DNA of 64,000 nt from Bradyrhizobium sp. 1 (GCF_023073315.1 NZ_JADPJH010000002.1:464512-528511), one strand, 5' to 3'; positions 35,446 through 44,988 are shown, counted from the first letter of the stretch. Made by a program: numbers and translations. The notes: generated by a model not told the origin, from the sequence alone.

Positions 35446-36051
35446 AAGCGTGTTCTTTTTCTTGCCGCAGCGTTTGTCTGGACGATAGCCGTGCCGGGGC
35501 CGGCCGCAGCCCGCGACACAGACGCAGTCACGATGCGGACTGTCCTCTACGAGGAAGACCCGGCCAACGCGAAGAGCGATCGCTCGGAGGGACAGGTCAG
35601 TTGGCGGATCGAACCGACGAGCGATGCCGCCGCGCCGCCTGGCGACGTCACGATACGCGGCGACGTCGAGGTGCCCGAGCGAAACCTGCGCTTGACGCTA
35701 TTCATCCGACGCAATTTCGATTCCACCTTGCCCGCCAGTCACACCATACAGGTCGAGGTCGCGCCTGATTTCGCCGCCGGCAGGATCAAGCAGGTCATGG
35801 GCCTTCTGATGAAGGCAAACGAGCAGGCCAAGGGCATTCCCATTGCCGCACTCGCGGTGAAGGTCGACGACACGCATTTCCTGATCGGCCTCTCCGCTGT
35901 CCCGCAGGACGCGTCCAACAATTCGCTTCTGATCAGGAGCAGAGCCTGGATGGACATTCCAATGATGTACGCGACACAGCGCCGCGCCATTCTCGCGATC
36001 GAGAAGGACGGCGACGTCCTGTCGCTGTTCAATGCGGTTTTCGACCACTGA
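35443..36051 (+). CDS. Exported protein of unknown function
   Basis: 202-residue protein with a signal peptide (RVLFLAAAFVWTIAVPGPAAA). The mature part contains SEGQVSWRIEPT, ERNLRLTLFIRRN and PASHTIQVEVAPDF, followed by GRIKQVMGLLMKANEQAKG; it looks like a beta-rich periplasmic domain with a helical C-terminal part. I cannot assign a family. The gene is convergent with hpnO, 95 bases apart. Confidence 0.65.
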   Translation: MKRVLFLAAAFVWTIAVPGPAAARDTDAVTMRTVLYEEDPANAKSDRSEGQVSWRIEPTSDAAAPPGDVTIRGDVEVPERNLRLTLFIRRNFDSTLPASHTIQVEVAPDFAAGRIKQVMGLLMKANEQAKGIPIAALAVKVDDTHFLIGLSAVPQDASNNSLLIRSRAWMDIPMMYATQRRAILAIEKDGDVLSLFNAVFDH

Positions 36052-36146
36052 GGCTGATGGGATTGGCCTCCGCATGGCCGTGCAGTACCACCGACGTCTG
36101 CGACATCGAGACTGTGAACAACCTAAAGCGGCCTGAGCGATCGGCC

Positions 36147-37538
36147 TTACGCCGATCGCCGCACCGCGTTGTCCACCAGCGTCTTGCCGAGCGACCAGAT
36201 CGCGCCGGGGACCTTGTGGCTGCCGGCGATCACGTCGTCGAACGCCTTCTCGATCCAGCCGCAATCTTCCTCAGTGATGGTGAGCGGCGGCAGCAGCTTG
36301 ATGGTGTGGCTGCCGTGACCGGCGACTTGCGTGAGGATCTTGTGATCCTTGAACAGCGGCACGGTGATGAGCTGGCAGAACAGGCCCTTGTTGGCGGCCT
36401 CCAGCACGTTCCAGGAGGCGCGCAGGCGCAGCGACTTCGGCGGGCCGAACTCGACGCCGATCATCAGGCCTTTGCCGCGCACTTCCTTCAGCAGCTCGTA
36501 GCCGGGCACCATGCGCGTCAGCGCCAGCCGCAGCTCGGCGCCGCGCTTGGCCGCGGACTCGATCAACTTCTCGGACTCCATGACGTCGAGCGTGGCGATA
36601 CCAGCAGCCATCGCCAGATCGTTCTTGGAGAAGGTCGAACCGTGCACCACGGCGCGGTCCATCTGATTAAAGATCTTGTCGAAGATGCCCTTGCGCGTCA
36701 GCACCGCGCCGACCGGCACATGGCCGCCCGACAGCGACTTCGACAGCAGCACCATGTCGGGCTCGACGTTCCAGTGCTCGACCGCGAGGAAGCGGCCGGT
36801 GCGGCCCATGCCGGTCTGGATCTCGTCGGCCACGAACAGCGTGCCGTATTTCTTGCAAAGCGCGGCAGCACCCGGCAGGAACTCGTCGGTCGGCATGTTG
36901 ACGCCCTTGCCCTGGATCGGCTCGACGACGAAGGCAGCCACCTCGCGCGAGGCCAGCGCCTTTTCGAGCGCGGCCAGATCGTTGAACGGAATCGAGGTGC
37001 AGCCCGGCAGCAGCGGCTCGAAGCCGGTGCGGAAGTTCGAATCACCGGTCAGCGACAGCGCGCCGTAGGTCAGGCCGTGATAGCCGTGGGCGCAATAGAC
37101 GATGCCGGGACGCCCCGTAGCACCGCGCGCGAACTTGATGGCGGCCTCGACGCATTCGGCGCCGGAATTGGCGAAGAACACCTTGTCGAGATAGGGGACG
37201 TATTTCAGCAGCCGCTCGGCGAGCACGCCGGCAAGCACCGAGACGTCGAACTGGACGAGATTGGGCAGGTCGGCATCGAGCACGCTCTTGAGCGCCTCGC
37301 GCATGACCGGATGATTGCGCCCGATCGCAAACACGCCAAAGCCGGACAGCAGGTCGAGATAGCGCGCGCCGTCGCGGTCGTAGAGGTACTGCCCCTGCCC
37401 CTTCTGGAAGCCGACATCGTAGCCGATGGTCTTCAGCACCCGAACGAATTGCTCGTTCAGATACCGATTATGCAGGGCGCTGCGCTGGGCCTGACGGTCC
37501 GCGAATAGCTCAGACATGTCTGGATTTGGGCTGTGCAT
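36147..37538 (-). CDS. hpnO: HpnO, hopanoid aminotransferase
   Basis: 463-residue class III PLP-dependent aminotransferase. The family motifs are FFANSGAECVEAAIKFAR, VADEIQTGMGRTGRF, and the PLP lysine in LLSKSLSGGHVPVGA. In Rhodopseudomonas HpnO is required to make aminobacteriohopanetriol from bacteriohopane intermediates. Placement beside hpnN and hpnH supports the hopanoid function over ornithine or acetylornithine transaminases. An internal Met at residue 8 (MSELFADRQ) is an alternative start. Confidence 0.85.
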   Translation of the reverse strand: MHSPNPDMSELFADRQAQRSALHNRYLNEQFVRVLKTIGYDVGFQKGQGQYLYDRDGARYLDLLSGFGVFAIGRNHPVMREALKSVLDADLPNLVQFDVSVLAGVLAERLLKYVPYLDKVFFANSGAECVEAAIKFARGATGRPGIVYCAHGYHGLTYGALSLTGDSNFRTGFEPLLPGCTSIPFNDLAALEKALASREVAAFVVEPIQGKGVNMPTDEFLPGAAALCKKYGTLFVADEIQTGMGRTGRFLAVEHWNVEPDMVLLSKSLSGGHVPVGAVLTRKGIFDKIFNQMDRAVVHGSTFSKNDLAMAAGIATLDVMESEKLIESAAKRGAELRLALTRMVPGYELLKEVRGKGLMIGVEFGPPKSLRLRASWNVLEAANKGLFCQLITVPLFKDHKILTQVAGHGSHTIKLLPPLTITEEDCGWIEKAFDDVIAGSHKVPGAIWSLGKTLVDNAVRRSA

Positions 37539-37680
37539 CCGCTACATACTTCGATTGAGGACCGTTTCGTCAACTGAAAACGGACCGTTACGGAAAACGG
37601 TCTGTGCGGCCTTTTGCCCTTTTTCGGACCATCTTCGCAAGCACAGCTTTTAAACCATGTTGCACTGCCAAGGAACACTC

Positions 37681-38340
37681 ATGCGTTTGGCCATTTACAC
37701 CGGAATAATACTGGCTGGCGGTTACACCGGCCTGAACCCTGCGCTCGCCGCCGATCCCACCGGCGACTGGCGGGTCGCCGACGGCGTCGCCAATATCCGT
37801 GTCGCCCAGTGCAACGGCAGCATGTGGGGCGCCGTTTCCTGGGAAAAACAGCCGGGCGGCCGCGACGAGAACAACCCGGATGTCTCGAAAAAGAACAGGC
37901 CGACGCTGGCCATGCCGACCCTGATCGACATGAAGAAGAAGCCCGGCGCCGATCAGTGGGAAGGGCAGGTCTATAATGCACAGGACGGCCAGACCTACAG
38001 CGCGACCATCACACCCACCGGCACCGACCAGCTCGAGATCAAGGGCTGCGTGATGGGATTTCTTTGCGGCGGCGAGACCTGGACCCGGGTTGGCCCGCCA
38101 ATCCCCTTGAGCCCCGCCAACGCCATGGCCAAGGGCGCGACAAAGCCCGCCGGCGCGGCGCCGAAAGCCCAAGGGACCCAAGCAGCCCAACAAGGCCCAG
38201 CCGGCACGACGGGTGCCACACCACCTGCGCCCGCAGCAGCAGCCCCGAAGACTGCCGCCGCCAAGCCCGGCCAGAAGGGCGTCGCCGACCCCGTCGGCGA
38301 CATCTGCCTAATCCCTGAGATTGCGGGGTTTGCCCATTAG
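37681..38340 (+). CDS. DUF2147 domain exported protein
   Basis: 219-residue protein. A signal peptide (LAIYTGIILAGGYTGLNPALA) is followed by a DUF2147 domain starting ADPTGDWRVADGVANIRVAQCNG and ending WTRVGPP near residue 136, then an Ala/Pro/Lys-rich tail. DUF2147 proteins are small periplasmic beta-barrel-like proteins of unknown function. The last 33 bases overlap the end of hpnN on the other strand. ATG at 37681 chosen over a Met eight codons upstream because it fits the signal peptide. Confidence 0.75.
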   Translation: MRLAIYTGIILAGGYTGLNPALAADPTGDWRVADGVANIRVAQCNGSMWGAVSWEKQPGGRDENNPDVSKKNRPTLAMPTLIDMKKKPGADQWEGQVYNAQDGQTYSATITPTGTDQLEIKGCVMGFLCGGETWTRVGPPIPLSPANAMAKGATKPAGAAPKAQGTQAAQQGPAGTTGATPPAPAAAAPKTAAAKPGQKGVADPVGDICLIPEIAGFAH

Positions 38341-40896
38341 GGCCGGCTGAAACAGCAGCACGGCGGCAAGCGTCGTCACCAGCGAGAGGGCGAGCAGCTT
38401 GCCCATGCTGGACGTTCCAGGATGGCTCGACAGCCAGAGGCTGCCGAACGCCGTTGCCGTCGTCAGCGCGCTGAAAAAGATCGCGCGTGTCAGGCTGGTC
38501 TGAAGCAGGTTTGTCCTGCCCGAACGCCAGGCCACGACATAATAGATCTTGAAGGCGACGCCGATGCCGAGCAGCAGCGGAAACGCGACGATGTTGGCGA
38601 AGTTGAGCGGCAGGCCGATCAGCACGCAGATCTCGAGCGTCACCGCACCGGCCACCAGCAGCGGCACCAGCGTCATCAGCACGTCGATGAACCGCCGCAG
38701 CGCGAGCCACAGCAACAGGCTGATCACCAGCAGTGCATAGATGCCGGCGTGGATGAACGCATTCACCACGGTATCGCCGGATTTCAGGATCGAGACCGGC
38801 CCGCCGATCGCGGTCGGCTCGGCATTGAGCACAGCGGCTGCAAATTTGCGCAGCGTGTCGTTGTCGTTGGGATCGCCCTTCGGCTGCGCCTCGACGCGGA
38901 TGATGCCGTCCTTGCTCTTCCAAGCGTTGACGAGGTCCGGAGGCAGTGAGTTCAGGGTGACGGGACCTGCCTGCATCGCGTTCCTGAGCTGGTCGAACAC
39001 GATCTTCAGCGGCGCGACGAACACATCCTGGGCCTTGTTGCGCGTGGCCTCGTCGCCATTGGCGAGCTTTTCTAACGCGTCCGCCAGCCGGCGAGAGGCG
39101 ATAGCGCCTGGGCCCTTCGCGTCACCGGAGGTCCGGCGCAAATTGTCGACCGAGGATTTCAACGCCTCGACATTTTCCTTGTCCGTCGGCGCTGCGTCGA
39201 CCTGGTCGGGATTGAGCGCGGGGTTCAGCACCTTGGCACCCTGCGCGATCAGCTTCAGCTTTGGCGCCTGATCCTCCGGCACGAAGCTGTTGAGCGACAT
39301 CACCCGCAGCACTTCGGGCACCTTCTCGAGCTTCGCCTCGACCGCCCTCGCCTGCTCCTCCGACGTCGTCATCACGTTGATGGCATTGGCACCGGTGTTG
39401 GGATCCTTGCGCAGATCGAGGAAGGTCGCGATTGATTCGGCCTTCGGGTTGCGCAGGTTCATCGGGTTGAAATCGAATTTCAGGAAGTAGAGCAGCGGCA
39501 GGCCCGCAATCGCCAGCAGCAAAGTGCCGCCCACAACCAGCACACGGTGCTTCTCAAGGAACTCATCGAGCGGCGCAAGGAAGGCATAACCGACCGGCTC
39601 CATCTCGCCGGGCGGATTCAACAGCTTCAACATCGCGGGCAGTACGGTGATGCTGGAGAGGAACGCCACCAGCATGCCGACGCCGGCGATCTGGCCGAGT
39701 TCGGAGATGCCCTTGTAGTCGGTCGGCAGGAAACAGAGGAAGCCGGCGGCGGTCGCCATTGCCGCCAGCGACAGCGGCACCGCGGAGCGCTTTGCGGCAA
39801 GCACCAGCGCGCCGGCGAGATCGTCGTGCTTGTAGCGCTCCGAGCGGTAGCGGACGCTGTACTGGATACCGAAATCGACGCCGAGGCCGACGAACAGCAC
39901 GGCGAACGCGATCGACAGCAAATTGAACGAGCCCACCATCATCAGGCCGGCAGCGGTCGTCAGCGCAAGGCCGACGAAAAGATTGATGAATACCGCGAAG
40001 ATGATCTTCGACGAATGCAGTGCCATCCACAGGATCAGTAGCACGACGAGGACGGTGCCGATGCCGTTGACGACGGCGCCTTCCTGGACGGTGGCGTATT
40101 CCTCGTTGGCGATCGGGACCGGACCGGTCAGCCGCACCCGCGCCTGGTACTTGGTCGCAAAATCCAGATCCACTGCGGCCTTGCGGATCGCGTCGGTGGC
40201 GCCCTTGCCGGGCTCCAGCGCGTTGTAGTCGAGGATCGGCTTGAACTCGATGAAGGCGCGCTTGTCGGCATCAGTCAGCGGCTCATCGCTGACGAGCTCG
40301 CGCCAGGAGAAGCTCGCATTGCCCTTGTTGAGCACGGTCTCGACCGTCTGCGCGATCATGTTGAACGGACGCTCGGTGTTGTCGAGCTTGACCTGGCCAC
40401 GCTTGACACCGGCAAGCCCCGTCTCCAGCGCGCCGGTCAGGCCGCGGATCGAAGGGTCGCCTGCCATGATCTCGATCAGGGGCGCTGCGGATTCGAACTG
40501 GCTGGTGGTCTTGGCGACCTCGTCAGTTGGCAGGAAAAGCAGGCCGTTCTTCTCGAAGAACTCGCCGGTGCCGAGCTGCTGCATCGACTGGAAATCGGTC
40601 TTGTCGTCCTTCAGCTTTGCAAACAGCGCGTCCGCCGCCGCGGTCGCCATCTCCGGCGTCTTGGCTTCGACGACCGCAATGATCGTCGCGTCGCGGTCGA
40701 AGGCCCGGTCGAATTGCTGGTCACGCTGGCGCCAGTCCAGATTCTGGGCAATCAGCGAGTTGATGTCGGTGTTGATGGCGAAGTGCTGCGACGTGTAATA
40801 GCCGGCCCCCACCGACAGCAGGAGCCCGAGAACGACGACGAGGGAGGCAAACCGGGTGCAGGCCCTGACGATGGCAACAACTATGCTTTGCAGCAC
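38308..40896 (-). CDS. hpnN: HpnN, hopanoid transporter of the RND/MMPL family
   Basis: 862-residue inner membrane RND-type transporter that in Rhodopseudomonas is needed to move hopanoids to the outer membrane. The N-terminal helix is IVRACTRFASLVVVLGLLLSV, followed by a periplasmic domain with NTDINSLIAQNLDWRQRD, an MMPL/SSD-like membrane domain (ILWMALHSSKIIFAVFINLFVG; GLGVDFGIQYSVRYRSER) and a second copy of both. The start was set at the GTG at 40896 (VLQSIVVAIV), because the upstream extension is non-hydrophobic and unlike the family. The tail overlaps the DUF2147 gene by 33 bases. Confidence 0.88.
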   Translation of the reverse strand: MLQSIVVAIVRACTRFASLVVVLGLLLSVGAGYYTSQHFAINTDINSLIAQNLDWRQRDQQFDRAFDRDATIIAVVEAKTPEMATAAADALFAKLKDDKTDFQSMQQLGTGEFFEKNGLLFLPTDEVAKTTSQFESAAPLIEIMAGDPSIRGLTGALETGLAGVKRGQVKLDNTERPFNMIAQTVETVLNKGNASFSWRELVSDEPLTDADKRAFIEFKPILDYNALEPGKGATDAIRKAAVDLDFATKYQARVRLTGPVPIANEEYATVQEGAVVNGIGTVLVVLLILWMALHSSKIIFAVFINLFVGLALTTAAGLMMVGSFNLLSIAFAVLFVGLGVDFGIQYSVRYRSERYKHDDLAGALVLAAKRSAVPLSLAAMATAAGFLCFLPTDYKGISELGQIAGVGMLVAFLSSITVLPAMLKLLNPPGEMEPVGYAFLAPLDEFLEKHRVLVVGGTLLLAIAGLPLLYFLKFDFNPMNLRNPKAESIATFLDLRKDPNTGANAINVMTTSEEQARAVEAKLEKVPEVLRVMSLNSFVPEDQAPKLKLIAQGAKVLNPALNPDQVDAAPTDKENVEALKSSVDNLRRTSGDAKGPGAIASRRLADALEKLANGDEATRNKAQDVFVAPLKIVFDQLRNAMQAGPVTLNSLPPDLVNAWKSKDGIIRVEAQPKGDPNDNDTLRKFAAAVLNAEPTAIGGPVSILKSGDTVVNAFIHAGIYALLVISLLLWLALRRFIDVLMTLVPLLVAGAVTLEICVLIGLPLNFANIVAFPLLLGIGVAFKIYYVVAWRSGRTNLLQTSLTRAIFFSALTTATAFGSLWLSSHPGTSSMGKLLALSLVTTLAAVLLFQPALMGKPRNLRD

Positions 40897-41359
40897 TTCT
40901 TTTCTTTCTGTGTGAACAGCTTGCCGAAAACGCCCGCTGTTTATCGGAGTTCCCGGGCGAAACCTATTGCTGTTTTGAGTGGCACCCGCCGGAACAAGGT
41001 TCGAGGTAAACGGCGGGCGGCCAAGAAAAAATCCTTGCGGGGCGGTCGGTATAGCCAGCGAGTTGAGGCGGGAAAGTGGCGAAGGGGGTGAGCACAAATG
41101 TCGTCATTTTGCCCACAGCAGTTTCGATACCATAGTACCGCAGGACTGAGGCGACGGGGAACCCACGCTCATCCGGCCTTTCCTTTTTGCCGATTTTTTG
41201 ACACAAATTGCTGTGCCTCCATGCGGCGGGCCCAGTTGGGGTGGGCAGTTACCGCGTGCGAGAGATCGATGGTGCGGTTATTGCAACTCATTGGTCAGTA
41301 TCGGGGTGCCGCCGGGGACTTCAGAAGCGGATTGGTGCAACTTGCGTGATGGGCGTCCG
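40897..41359. other. Divergent intergenic region between hpnN and the ispH remnant
   Basis: 463 bases with no convincing gene. It must hold promoters for hpnN (minus) and the ispH remnant-hpnH unit (plus). A TTGACA at 41198-41203 is a candidate -35 element for the plus side, without a clear -10. Short open frames are not supported by codon usage. Confidence 0.5.
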
Positions 41360-42016
41360 ATGGAAGTTTCTCCAGCGCAGCCGCGCGGCTTCTGCGCGGG
41401 CGTGGTGCGCACGATCGAGATCGTGGAACGGGCGCTGGACATGTACGGCACGCCCGCTGACGTGCGCCGTGCGGTCACGAAAGTTCACAATCAGGGGAAA
41501 CGCCACCCCGAGGTCGGGGGCATGATGGCCCAGGTTCCCGCCCCCGTCGTGCTGGTCCAGAGCGTTGAAGGGGTTAACGCCCAGAAACTGCTGGGAGATA
41601 CGCCAGTGGCCTACATCACCGAGACCACTCTGTCGGCGGACGACACAAAGGATATCATTTCGGCCCTACAGGCCCGCTTTACAGATGTTCAAGGTCCGGA
41701 TATCCGGGATATCTGCTATGCGACACAGGGCAACCAATCTGCGGTAAGGGACTTGAGCAAGCTGGTCGACGTGATCTTGGTGGTGGGCGCTGCCAATAGC
41801 TCGAACTCGAACCGGCTCCGCGAAATCGGCACTGAGGCCGGCGTCGCGCGTTATTTGATTGCCGACGGCAAGCTCAATCCGGAGTGGTTGAAAGATGCCA
41901 GGACCGTCGGCGCCACGGCCGGCGCCTCGGCGCCCGAGACATTGAATTCAGGCTTCCGGCCCTCTTGGCTGCGAGCTGACCCACCCGAATTCCAAGCCCA
42001 GAAAGAAACTATGTAA
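41360..42016 (+). pseudogene. ispH: Internally deleted ispH paralogue coupled to hpnH
   Basis: 218-codon frame clearly derived from 4-hydroxy-3-methylbut-2-enyl diphosphate reductase (normally about 310-320 residues). The start [19 protein letters not shown] with first cluster Cys is kept. The segment between VRR and [10 protein letters not shown] is missing, so His41, His74 and the second cluster Cys (E. coli numbering) are gone. A second gap follows before [10 protein letters not shown], and the end is replaced by an unrelated tail after GASAPET. NSSNSNR and DICYAT (third Cys) remain. All losses keep the frame, and its TAA shares a base with the hpnH ATG. IspH activity is not expected; a complete copy must exist elsewhere. 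Confidence 0.85.
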
Positions 42017-43176
42017 TGGCTATCCCCTTCTTCAAGGAAATGCGTATCGGCGGCTATTTGATCAAGCAGAAGCTGCTTGGCCGCAAACGCTATCCGCTCG
42101 TGCTGATGCTGGAGCCGCTGTTCCGCTGCAACCTCGCCTGCGTCGGCTGCGGCAAGATCGATTATCCGGACGCGATCCTCAACCGCCGCATGACCGCACA
42201 GGAGTGCTGGGACGCGGCCGACGAGTGCGGCGCGCCGATGGTCGCGATCCCCGGCGGCGAGCCGCTGATCCACAAGGAAATCGGCGAGATCGTGCGCGGC
42301 CTCGTCGCGCGCAAGAAGTTCGTCTCGCTCTGCACCAACGCCCTGCTGCTCGAGAAGAAGCTCGATCTGTTCACGCCCTCGCCCTATTTGTTCTTCTCGG
42401 TGCATCTGGACGGCCTGAAGGAGCATCACGACAAGGCGGTGTCGCAGAAGGGCGTGTTCGACCGCGCCGTCTCCGCGATCAAGGCGGCCAAGGCGCGCGG
42501 CTTCACCGTCAACGTCAACGCCACCATCTTCGACGGCCACCCGGCCGAAGAGATCGCAAAATTCCTCGACCTCACCGTCGAGCTCGGTGTCGGCGTCTCG
42601 ATGTCGCCGGGTTACGCCTATGAGCGCGCGCCGGACCAGGAGCACTTCCTCAACCGCACCAAGACCAAGAAGCTGTTCCGCGACGTCTTTGCGATGGGCA
42701 AGGGCAAGAAGTGGAATTTCATGCATTCCGGCCTGTTCCTCGACTTCCTCGCCGGCAACCAGGAATACGAGTGCACGCCATGGGGCATGCCCGCGCGCAA
42801 CATCTTCGGTTGGCAGAAGCCCTGCTACCTGCTCGGTGAAGGCTACGCAAAAACCTTCAAGGAGCTGATGGACACCACCGACTGGGAAACCTACGGCACC
42901 GGCAAGTACGAGAAGTGCGCCGACTGCATGGCCCATTGCGGCTACGAGCCGACGGCGGCGACCGCAGCCATCAACAACCCGTTGAAGGCGATGTGGGTGT
43001 CGCTGCGCGGCATCAGGACCACGGGCCCGATGGCGCCCGAGATCGACATGACCAAGCAGCGCCCGGCGCAGTACATCTTCTCGGCGGAGGTGCAGAAGCG
43101 CCTGTCGGAGATCCGCAAGGACGAGGCCGCCGCCGCGCAGGAGAAGGCGGCGCGGAAGGCCTCGACCGCCGCGTAA
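42016..43176 (+). CDS. hpnH: HpnH, adenosylhopane synthase (radical SAM)
   Basis: 386-residue radical SAM enzyme adding a 5'-deoxyadenosyl radical to hopene to give adenosylhopane, the first step of side-chain extension. The SAM cluster is CNLACVGC (C38, C42, C45), followed by AIPGGEPLIHKEIGE. A C-terminal Cys set (YECTPWG, KPCYLL, EKCADCMAHC) marks a SPASM-like part. Start ATG overlaps the preceding TAA. The gene ends in an intrinsic terminator 25 bases downstream. Confidence 0.93.
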   Translation: MAIPFFKEMRIGGYLIKQKLLGRKRYPLVLMLEPLFRCNLACVGCGKIDYPDAILNRRMTAQECWDAADECGAPMVAIPGGEPLIHKEIGEIVRGLVARKKFVSLCTNALLLEKKLDLFTPSPYLFFSVHLDGLKEHHDKAVSQKGVFDRAVSAIKAAKARGFTVNVNATIFDGHPAEEIAKFLDLTVELGVGVSMSPGYAYERAPDQEHFLNRTKTKKLFRDVFAMGKGKKWNFMHSGLFLDFLAGNQEYECTPWGMPARNIFGWQKPCYLLGEGYAKTFKELMDTTDWETYGTGKYEKCADCMAHCGYEPTAATAAINNPLKAMWVSLRGIRTTGPMAPEIDMTKQRPAQYIFSAEVQKRLSEIRKDEAAAAQEKAARKASTAA

Positions 43177-43200
43177 GCACGTAAGCCACTACGAACGAAA

Positions 43201-43238
43201 AAGGCCCGATCGCTGATGGCGACCGGGCCTTTTCTTTT
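43201..43238 (+). terminator. Intrinsic terminator after hpnH
   Basis: Stem GGCCCG / CGGGCC with inner CGC / GCG, loop tgatg, then TTTTCTTTT. Almost the same sequence recurs at 47189-47230 in the same orientation. Confidence 0.85.
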
Positions 43239-43242
43239 GTTC

Positions 43243-43769
43243 AGCTCAAGTGCCAGAGGAAGAGCGCGGTCGATGCGCGGGCTGCGCTCCTTGCTGGGCC
43301 GGACCGCTCTCCGACAGAAAAATGGAAAACAACCCCATGCACAGTAGAAACGCGACGGCCGAAAGGCACAATGTCCACTAGCTCAAGCCATTGCCGCGTC
43401 GAGCAAATCAGCGGCAAACGGGCAATGGCCGGCGTTTCCGCAGTGTTGCACCGAAATCCGAGACACGTCGTCGGGTTGAGCTAAATCGCAGGCAAGCGTG
43501 AACTTCGTTTTTTGCGAATTTGATTTGACGCGTCGGGCAAAACAGTGGCACTATGCCATCATGGCCCTTCTGGAAATCGCTACCGGCTAGTCGCCATAAG
43601 CGACGCGGTCGGCTCCCCACTTTCCGAAATCCGATCGCCTTGAATTTGAAAGCTGGCGGAAACCGACGGCCTTCTCGTGCTACCACGGGCCCTCCCCGAA
43701 ATGTCTGTCACTGCAATTACCGTGTCTCACTTGAGGGTGCAGTCCAGCACTGTCACCGTAATACCAGTT
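43243..43769. other. Gene-poor stretch after hpnH, with repeat
   Basis: 527 bases without a convincing gene. It contains the bipartite repeat listed at 43326-43535. Open frames here, including a 92-codon one on the minus strand at 43408-43686, have codon usage unlike the neighbours and no start signal. Confidence 0.55.
43326..43535. repeat. Bipartite intergenic repeat, copy 1
   Basis: Left core aaaacaaccccatgcacagtag (43326-43347, shared with 63862-63883) and right core cgaatttgatttgacgcgtcg (43515-43535, close to 63939-63959). The middle differs in length between copies. Confidence 0.55.
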
Positions 43770-44147
43770 TCAATAAACCGGAAATACCCCCCGCGGAGTT
43801 CGCAGCACATATGACTCGAGTCCTGAACCACCTGGAATTATTCGAAACCCTCTTTCTGCGGCAAAGTCAAAGGTCATCCGACCGACCATGTCGACGCTAA
43901 CACTGACAACGTGTTCGTTGAAATACTCAAAGAGGATCACAGAAGTTTCCGGTGACTGCCCGTGACCGGACCGCGGGACCTTACCGCCAAATACCTCGAA
44001 TACACACTGCACGAGCACCGACGAACCATTGGAAAAGTGCAATATCATTGAACCAAAGCCCACCAGAACTCCGACGAAGGTCGAAGTCACGAGGCTAGTT
44101 GAGTCAGCTTGTAAGTTTTCCAAGTCGATTTGCGAGAGAGTTGTCAT
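43770..44147 (-). CDS. Hypothetical protein
   Basis: 125-residue soluble protein of unknown function, with visibly lower GC than flanking hpn genes. It starts with an ordinary ATG and an aaggcattccg leader. Features seen are alternating hydrophobic segments VLVGFGSMILHFSN and SVILFEYFN and a C-terminal end VLRTPRGVFPVY. The composition suggests transfer, and the beta-strand-like pattern resembles small immunity-type or DUF6188-like proteins only loosely. No partner gene identified. Confidence 0.55.
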   Translation of the reverse strand: MTTLSQIDLENLQADSTSLVTSTFVGVLVGFGSMILHFSNGSSVLVQCVFEVFGGKVPRSGHGQSPETSVILFEYFNEHVVSVSVDMVGRMTFDFAAERGFRIIPGGSGLESYVLRTPRGVFPVY

Positions 44148-44260
44148 CGGAATGCCTTGTTACTCCCGACCTGGAGTCGGTGTGGGCGGTAGAGGTACGT
44201 GCGTCTCGCCTTGAGTACCTGTTCCTCCCGTGGCTGGATTGATCGGTTGGCCAGTAGCCC

Positions 44261-44894
44261 GTAGGATGGGTTGAGCTCTTGCGAAACCCATCGCGCTTGC
44301 TTCGTGGTAACGTTCGTCGTGACCGCGTACCGCCGCAACTTCGTTCCGGGTGGATGCTTCTTCTTCACCGTCAATCTGGCGGAGCGGAAGCTATCGTTGC
44401 TGGCGAAACATGTCGAGCTGTTGCGCGCGGCGTTTCGTGGGACACGCCAGCGTCATCCGCTCACGATCGATGCCATCGTGATGTTGCCTGATCACCTTCA
44501 CACCGTATGGACGATGCCCGAAGGCGACGCAGATTTTGCACTGCGCTGGCAGTTGATCAAGTCCACCTTTTCGCGCGGTCTGGCGCGAAACGAAAGGATA
44601 TCCCAAAGTCGTTCAGCCAAAGGTGAACGGGGCATCTGGCAACGCAGATATTGGGAGCACACCATTCGCGACGAAATCGATTTCGCCCGGGCATGTCGAC
44701 TATGTTCATATCAATCCGGTCAAGCACGGGCTGGTCGACCGGGTACGCGACTGGGCGCCATCCTCGTTTCATCGTCACGTGGAACTTGGCAACTGTCCAG
44801 CCGACTGGGCGGGCGATCAGTCGGATGATGGCTGCGATTATGGAGAGCGGTGATCGGGAAGAGATGGGTTTCGCAAGGGCTCAACCCATCCTAC
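44261..44894 (+). mobile_element. RAYT transposase unit with inverted GTAG-REP ends
   Basis: 634-bp unit. Left end: GTAG then hairpin GATGGGTT / AACCCATC (44261-44292). Right end: the same inverted, ending CTAC (44863-44894). REP-associated tyrosine transposases act on REPs with a 5' GTAG tetranucleotide next to a hairpin, so both ends fit the family rule exactly. The unit encloses the transposase pseudogene at 44319-44853. Confidence 0.85.
44319..44853 (+). pseudogene. REP-associated tyrosine transposase (IS200-like Y1), frameshifted
   Basis: RAYT-type transposase of roughly 177 residues when repaired. Start at GTG 44319 (VTAYRRNFVPGGCFFFTVNL). The metal-binding HUH motif is DHLHTVW; the Tyr-containing helix lies in HVDYVHINPVKHG, and the end includes DWAPSSFHRHVELG. 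A single extra G at about 44689-44691 shifts the frame between IDFA and HVDYVH, so the first frame runs into unrelated residues (RACRLCSYQ). Removing the base restores one continuous protein. It is therefore probably inactive, unless the extra base is a sequencing error. Confidence 0.85.
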
Positions 44895-44988
44895 GGGTTG
44901 CCACCGTAATTCCGATCGCCATTGTCCCCCGGCCGCAGAGCATCGTAGATGGTGGCAAGACGGTCGAAGCCGCCGTTCACCGCGTTTC

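Noticed and set aside
41360..42016. Functional ispH
   Set aside because: Needed cluster Cys and substrate His residues are in the missing segment, so the name reflects origin only.
43408..43686. 92-codon minus-strand frame after hpnH
   Set aside because: Poor codon usage, no ribosome site, overlaps the repeat at 43326-43535.
44144..44374. 76-codon minus-strand frame beginning TVKKKHPPG, also seen near 45334
   Set aside because: It is the reverse strand of both RAYT units and appears twice only because the element is duplicated.
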